Assembly: GCA_018816525.1 (NCBI GenBank)
Contig: JAHIVV010000019.1
Coordinates: 1-47,619, forward strand
Direction: 5' to 3'
DNA length: 47,619 bases
Source: Elusimicrobiota bacterium
GTDB lineage: Bacteria > Elusimicrobiota > Endomicrobiia > CG1-02-37-114 > XYA2-FULL-39-19
Part shown: positions 42,452 through 47,619 of the stretch, piece after piece
Layout: every line of letters begins with the position of its first letter
Position numbering within the stretch: the first letter of the stretch is position 1
Made by a program: the position numbers and the translations under genes
Notes under the pieces: model-generated
Database searches by the model: none
Seen by the model: only the letters and a program-made list of their open reading frames with translations
What the model was told of the DNA's origin: nothing

Positions 42452-45400
42452 ATGTCTCACGCGGAATTTGTACATCTTCACAATCATACTGAATATTCGC
42501 TTCTCGACGGCGCCTGCCGCATAGTTGATGACAAGGGCGGCCCTTCCGAAATGATAAAGTTTATTGCCAATTATAAAATGCCTGCATTGGCTATCACTGA
42601 CCATGGCACCATGTCCGGAGCTATCGAATTCTATTCTACTTGTATAAATGCAGGAATTAAGCCTATAATCGGGTGTGAAGTTTACGTAACTGACAAATCA
42701 AGGTTTATTAAGCAGGTTGATAAACCAAACCAGGCAGGCAGCGGGAGAACTTATCATCTTGTATTGCTGGCTAAAGACCTGAAAGGTTATGAAAACCTTA
42801 TGCATATAGTAACCCTGGGTTATCTGGAAGGTTTTTATTACAAACCCCGGGTTGACAGGGAAGTTCTAACTAAATACAGCCAGGGGCTTATTGCGTTGTC
42901 TGCCTGCATGCAGGGAGAATTGGGGCAAGCTCTGCAAATAAATAAAAATGAACAGGCGCTAAAAGTGGTTGGCGATTATCAAAATATTTTTGGTGCAGAT
43001 AATTTTTACATAGAGCTTATGGATAATGGAATGCCTGAGCAGCAGGCGCTTATTCCAAAATTGCTTGAAATAGCAAAGAGAACAAATACACCGGTCGTTG
43101 CCACTAACGACTGCCATTACCTGCGCAAGGAAGACGCTTTCGCTCACGAAGTCCTTTTATGCATAGATACAGGCAAGAAAATTGACGACCCCAACCGCCT
43201 GCGTTTTTCTACCGACCAATTTTATTATAAAACACCGGAAGAAATGATAAAGTTGTTCAGCCATATTCCCGACGCAACTAAAAATACGCTCAGAGTTGCC
43301 GAAAAATGCAGCCTTACGTTAAATTTTAACCAGACCTATCTTCCTCATTTTGAGGTTCCGGGAGGGGAAACTCCTGAATCTTATTTAAAAAAACTTTGTG
43401 AAGCAGGCCTGAAGAAACGTTATGAAAAAATCACTCCGGAGATACAGGGCCGCCTGGATTTTGAACTTTCCGTAATAAATAAAATGGGTTTTGCCCAATA
43501 CTTTCTGATTGTAAATGATTTCGTTCAATACGCCAAAGATTGCAAAATACCCGTTGGCCCGGGAAGAGGTTCCGGCGCCGGTTCAATTGTATCTTATTCA
43601 CTTGAAATTACCGATATCTGCCCGCTTAAATACGGCCTGCTTTTTGAGAGATTTCTTAACCCGGACAGAAAAACCATGCCGGATCTGGATATCGATTTTG
43701 CAGACCAGGGCCGGGACAGGGTCATCGAATATGTAAGAAATAAGTACGGCGAAAGAAACGTTGCGCAGATTATTACTTTCGGTACCATGCAGGCGCGGCT
43801 TGTTGTGCGCGATGTTGCCCGAGTTATGGGTTTTGCGCCCACTGACGGCGACAGAATTGCAAAACTTATCCCGCCGGGCACCACTCTTTATCAGGCAATA
43901 AACAATGTAAAAGAAATAAAAGATATTTATAAAACTGACGAAAGAATAAAGCGCGTTATAGATATCTCTATGAAACTTGAAGGCGTTAAACGCCATAAGG
44001 GCGTGCACGCCGCAGGTATAGTGATAGCCAAAGATGAAATAACAAAATTTGCCCCGCTCACCAAAGCAACGCGTAAATTAATTGGCGAGCAGGAAGTAAT
44101 AACCACCCAATATAACGATGATGCCTTAATAAAACTAGGCCTGCTGAAAATGGACTTTTTGGGCCTGCGCACCCTGACTGTGCTGGATGAAGCGGAAAAA
44201 CTGATTCATGAATATAAAAACAAGAACTTTGACAGAAAAACTATTAAGCTTGACGACGAAAAAACTTTTAAACTACTTCAGGCCGCCGATACTTCCGGCG
44301 TATTTCAGCTGGAATCTCCCGGCATGAAAGACCTTTTAAGAAAACTCAAACCTACTACTTTTGAAGATATTATTGCGCTTGTTGCCTTATACCGCCCGGG
44401 CCCCATGGGTTCCGGAATGATAGATGATTTTGTTTCCAGAAAACATCAAAAAACAAAAATTAAGTATGACCATCCCATTCTGGAATCCATATTAAAAGAC
44501 ACTTATGGTGTTATTGTTTACCAGGAACAGGTTATGCAAATTGCCCAGAAACTTGCGGGTTTCAGCGCAGGCCAGGCGGATGTGTTGCGCAAAGCCATGG
44601 GTAAGAAAATCCAGGATGAGATGGACAAACAGGAACATGAATTTTTAGAAGGAGCAAAGAAGAACAATGTAGATAAAAAAATAGCAAAAAAGATTTTTGA
44701 TTTGATAGTCCACTTCGGGGGTTATGGGTTCAATAAATCTCACGCGGCTGCTTACGGTATGCTTGCCTATAGGACCGCTTATTTAAAAGCAAATTATACT
44801 ATCGAATATACCTGCGCACTGCTTACAAGCGAAATCGGCAGGGGATCTCTTGCAAAAGAGGAAGGAACCCGCCTGGTGATGTACGTGCAGGAAGCGAAGG
44901 CGTCAGGTATCGAGGTTCTTACACCGGACGTGCAGAAATCCGGCACTATATTTGGAATTGAGGGCAATAAAATCCGTTTTGGACTGCTGGCAATAAAAAA
45001 TGTCGGAGAAGCGGCGGCAAAAGAAATTATTGAAGATAGGCGCAAGAACGGGCCCTTCAAGTCGTTGCAGGATTTTTGTTTGAGAATGGGCACGCGCCAG
45101 GTGAGCAAAAAGGTTATTGAATCTCTCATAAAAGCGGGCGCTTTTGATTTTACAGGCTTAAAAGAAAAGGTTTCTCTGCCTTCTTATGTGCGTTCAAAAG
45201 CAATGGACCAGCTGGAGCTTTTAACAAATGAAAAAAACAAATTAGCTCAAGGCCAGGAAGTGCTTTTTGAGATTAAACAAGACAGCAATAAGGAGCTTTC
45301 TCCCTGGGCAGACCATGTAGTCTTGGGTTTTGAAAGGGAAGTTCTTGGTTTCTATTTCTCCGGGCACCCGCTCGGGCAGTATAAACATCTCATTGAGACA

Positions 45401-45946
45401 GCATCAACACATAAAATTAACGCCCTGCCCCAGGATAATAATGTGCCTATTAGGCTTGCAGGGATGATAACGAGCATTAAGCGCCTAGCTGTCAAGAAGA
45501 CAGGCGAACAGATGGCGCGTTTCAGCCTGGAAAATTTCGATGGAGAAGTGGAAGTGCTGGTATTCCCAAAAAGTCATGTTTCGCTAAACAAATATATTTT
45601 AAATCAAGCGCTGGTGGTAGTTAAAGGAAAAATAAGCACCCGCGATGAAAAGCCTACCCTGCTTGCTGATGATATAGTTTCATTGGAAAAATACGAAGTA
45701 AAAGTGACTGAAGAGATAAAGGAAATTTACCTTAAATTTACCGCCGCCGGAGTAGATGATGCATTTGTCGGCCAGCTAAAATCATTCCTGGAAAAATCCA
45801 AAGGCCACACTAAGGTATTTTTTAAAATAATTTCACACGCTCACAAAGAAGTAATAATAGAAACCCCTCTTTGTGTAAATCTTACCGATAAACTATTTGC
45901 CGAACTTAAATCTGTGCTTGGTGAAAATTCCTGGGAAACCCGCTAA
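42452..45946 (+). CDS. dnaE: DNA polymerase III alpha subunit
   Basis: The replicative polymerase, at 1164 residues the usual DnaE1 length. Domain order: PHP (HLHNHTEYSLLDGACR), polymerase palm with PVGPGRGSGAGSIVSYSL and the catalytic PDLDIDFADQGRD aspartates, finger domain (VALYRPGPMGSG; GYGFNKSHAAAYGMLAYRTAYLKANY), tandem helix-hairpin-helix (about 830-900), and OB domain (VRLAGMITSIKRLAVKKTGEQMA…). SD GAGG lies upstream. It is placed 24 bases after the exchanger gene. Confidence 0.98.
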   Translation: MSHAEFVHLHNHTEYSLLDGACRIVDDKGGPSEMIKFIANYKMPALAITDHGTMSGAIEFYSTCINAGIKPIIGCEVYVTDKSRFIKQVDKPNQAGSGRTYHLVLLAKDLKGYENLMHIVTLGYLEGFYYKPRVDREVLTKYSQGLIALSACMQGELGQALQINKNEQALKVVGDYQNIFGADNFYIELMDNGMPEQQALIPKLLEIAKRTNTPVVATNDCHYLRKEDAFAHEVLLCIDTGKKIDDPNRLRFSTDQFYYKTPEEMIKLFSHIPDATKNTLRVAEKCSLTLNFNQTYLPHFEVPGGETPESYLKKLCEAGLKKRYEKITPEIQGRLDFELSVINKMGFAQYFLIVNDFVQYAKDCKIPVGPGRGSGAGSIVSYSLEITDICPLKYGLLFERFLNPDRKTMPDLDIDFADQGRDRVIEYVRNKYGERNVAQIITFGTMQARLVVRDVARVMGFAPTDGDRIAKLIPPGTTLYQAINNVKEIKDIYKTDERIKRVIDISMKLEGVKRHKGVHAAGIVIAKDEITKFAPLTKATRKLIGEQEVITTQYNDDALIKLGLLKMDFLGLRTLTVLDEAEKLIHEYKNKNFDRKTIKLDDEKTFKLLQAADTSGVFQLESPGMKDLLRKLKPTTFEDIIALVALYRPGPMGSGMIDDFVSRKHQKTKIKYDHPILESILKDTYGVIVYQEQVMQIAQKLAGFSAGQADVLRKAMGKKIQDEMDKQEHEFLEGAKKNNVDKKIAKKIFDLIVHFGGYGFNKSHAAAYGMLAYRTAYLKANYTIEYTCALLTSEIGRGSLAKEEGTRLVMYVQEAKASGIEVLTPDVQKSGTIFGIEGNKIRFGLLAIKNVGEAAAKEIIEDRRKNGPFKSLQDFCLRMGTRQVSKKVIESLIKAGAFDFTGLKEKVSLPSYVRSKAMDQLELLTNEKNKLAQGQEVLFEIKQDSNKELSPWADHVVLGFEREVLGFYFSGHPLGQYKHLIETASTHKINALPQDNNVPIRLAGMITSIKRLAVKKTGEQMARFSLENFDGEVEVLVFPKSHVSLNKYILNQALVVVKGKISTRDEKPTLLADDIVSLEKYEVKVTEEIKEIYLKFTAAGVDDAFVGQLKSFLEKSKGHTKVFFKIISHAHKEVIIETPLCVNLTDKLFAELKSVLGENSWETR

Positions 45947-45953
45947 AAGATAA

Positions 45954-47619
45954 TGCATAAAATTGGCAGAAGATTTTATAATGAAGGATTTATATGGCTT
46001 GTGCTGGCCTATATAGTTGCCCTTATTGTGCTTGACCAGCGCGGGTATTTTTTAAGCAAGGTTAATAGCATTTCGCAGCGCATTAACCAGGAAGCTGAAC
46101 TCGTTGTTAAAGTGGAAGCCCCTCTGGAAGTAAAAACAAACAGAATCGAATTTCCTGTCAGTACTCTGATTTCAGGCCGAAAGACAATTTTACTCGCCAG
46201 GTGTTACAATACAAAAAATAGTGTTTCACAGTTTGATGTTTTAAAAATTACAGGCAAAATACTGCCTTTACCGCAACCAAGAAACCCGGGCCAGTTTGAC
46301 TATGGCAATTACTTGATGAGAAAAGGATATTCCGGGATAATCTCTGTCAATAAATACGAAATAATTAAAAAGGGAAAAACACCGTTATTCTACAGGATGA
46401 TTGACTCTATCCGCGCAAAGATGATTGATTCTATAAGAAAAAATCTGCCGGCAGAGACTCCCGAAGGGGGCGTGCTGGAAGCAATGTTTGTGGGAGAAAA
46501 GAGTGAAATTCCTCCTGAAGTAAGCGCCGAGTTTATTGATTCCGGCCTTATGCATGTCCTGGTTGTTTCAGGGATGAATGTTGTTTATGTAGTGGCTGTT
46601 TTCTTTTTTGCTTTCAAGTTACTGCCTATTTCAAACAAACTGAGAAATGTATTTTTGATTGTCCCGATTGTTGTTTATTGTTTTGCTACGGGGGCAAATC
46701 CGCCGGTAGTCAGGGCTACGGTTCTCGCGCTTGCAATTATTTTGTGCTACCTATTGTCGCGCGAAAGGGCTCTGTATCACGCATTTGCATTATCTGCGCT
46801 GATTATTCTTATTTTTGACCCTCAGGCGCTTTTTGGAGCCAGTATGCAATTATCGTTTGCGGCCTGCCTGGGGTTGGTGTATATCGCGCCTAAACTTGCA
46901 GATAGCTTTAAATTCTCTCTACCGAAGATACTAAGATATATTTTACTTCTGTTTTTTGTAACGCTTTCCGCACAACTTGCAACTGCTCCCCTTTTAGCCA
47001 AATATTTTTATAAAGTTTCTGGGATCGGGCTGTTATCTAATTTAGTAGTAGTGCCGTACGTTGGTATAATCCTTTGGTTGTGTTTTATCCAGTTTTTTGC
47101 GTATATGTTTTTTCCTTTTGCGCTTCCAGTAACAACTTGGGCCTGCCATTTGTCCGCAAATGTTCTTTTAAGTATGACTGCATTTTTTGCAAAATGCCCT
47201 TTTGCGAATGTATATACAGGCGCCCCTTCATTAGTATTCATAATTAGCTACTACATTATTTTAATAGCAGTCTTCAAGTTTAAAAGAAACCTATATAAAT
47301 TATTTGGTTTAGCCTTTTTGCTGATTTTTGTGTTTTTTTCCTACAAGATATTGCAGTCAAACGGTAAACTTACAGTTACTTTCCTTGACGTGGGCCTTGG
47401 TGATTCGGTTTTTGTTAAAACACCTGACAATAAAAAGATATTTGTTGATTGCGGAGGCGCTGACGCGGGTGTGGGAAAGTGGGTTTACCAGCCCTTCTTG
47501 TTATCACAGGGAATCACAAAGATAGACAAAATACTGATTACAACTGATAAGTGGACTCATTATGCAGGGTTGAAAGGGTTGATTGAGTTTTTTAAAATTG
47601 GGGAAATCTACCTGCCTAA
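45954..47619 (+). CDS. comEC: ComEC/Rec2-family DNA uptake channel, 3' end beyond window
   Basis: The open frame starts at ATG 45954, eight bases after dnaE, and is still open at the last base (555 codons seen). It has an N-terminal membrane and DUF4131-like soluble region (LPLPQPRNPGQFDYGNYLMR), then the competence domain with GLMHVLVVSGMNVVYVVAVF, VVRATVLALA and ASMQLSFAACLGLVYI, and then the start of a metallo-beta-lactamase domain (VTFLDVGLGDSVFVKTPDNK). The expected HxHxDH motif is degraded to ITTDKWTHYAGL (about 47533-47568). The family brings single-stranded DNA across the inner membrane. Loss of the metal ligands may mean no nuclease activity. Confidence 0.88.

Overview
This window looks like part of a chromosome from an uncultured anaerobic bacterium. 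By eye it is moderately AT-rich. Most genes are packed tightly, with many ATGA/GTGA overlaps, Shine-Dalgarno (SD) sites of the AAGGA/GGAGG type and sigma70-like promoters. The mix of a Mrp-linked group 4 [NiFe] hydrogenase, HydE/HydG radical-SAM maturases, a split carbamoyl-phosphate synthase and an Fe-S type PurF fits a fermentative candidate-phylum bacterium (for example the Elusimicrobiota, Omnitrophota or Saganbacteria/Margulisbacteria neighbourhood). No marker in the window settles the taxonomy.

Layout. 1-7.5 kb: the 5' end of a secreted-protein gene (minus), a membrane diguanylate cyclase, a PAS-domain scrap, a DUF362 ferredoxin, a polysaccharide-type flippase, a radical-SAM gene scrap, tRNA-Lys(CTT), and an overlapping pair of HtrA-type genes. 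The first HtrA has lost its whole catalytic triad; the second is intact and carries a C-terminal DJ-1/PfpI-like domain. 7.6-10.1 kb: mnmG and a QueG-like Fe-S protein. 10.1-14.1 kb: an accessory island with an AAA_14/DUF4143 ATPase, a DUF559 protein, a frameshifted spore-photoproduct-lyase-like radical SAM gene, a deleted BRO-N gene and a ParE/RelB-type toxin-antitoxin pair. A 20-base direct repeat flanks the ATPase gene. 14.1-24.3 kb, minus strand: a stomatin/NfeD membrane-protease pair and then pyrG, purF, carB (N-terminal half), carA, a small unknown gene and glmS. The last group brings together four glutamine amidotransferases.

24.5-42.4 kb, plus strand: an HD-GYP protein, then a roughly 12-kb operon for an energy-converting hydrogenase. 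It has a soluble flavin/Fe-S module like the beta and gamma subunits of sulfhydrogenase/AsrAB, a polyferredoxin, the Nuo-like core (NuoH, B, C, D, I homologues), one NuoL/EchA-type pump subunit and a complete MrpA(C-term)-G antiporter set. After a small nucleotidyltransferase pair comes an odd maturation cluster: hypA, hydG, and a gene fusing a HypC chaperone domain to a HydE radical-SAM enzyme. HypA and HypC belong to [NiFe] maturation, HydE and HydG to [FeFe] maturation. No [FeFe] hydrogenase, HydF, or HypB/D/E/F is encoded here. A CaCA-type cation exchanger follows. 42.4 kb to the end: dnaE and a truncated-by-window comEC with a degenerate metallo-beta-lactamase motif.

The best candidate for an undescribed system is the hydrogenase locus. 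It suggests a membrane hydrogenase that exchanges electrons between NAD(P)H and/or ferredoxin and H2 while pumping ions. Its Fe(CO)(CN) cofactor may be built through a HydG to HydE-HypC to HypA route. That is inference from gene fusion and order.
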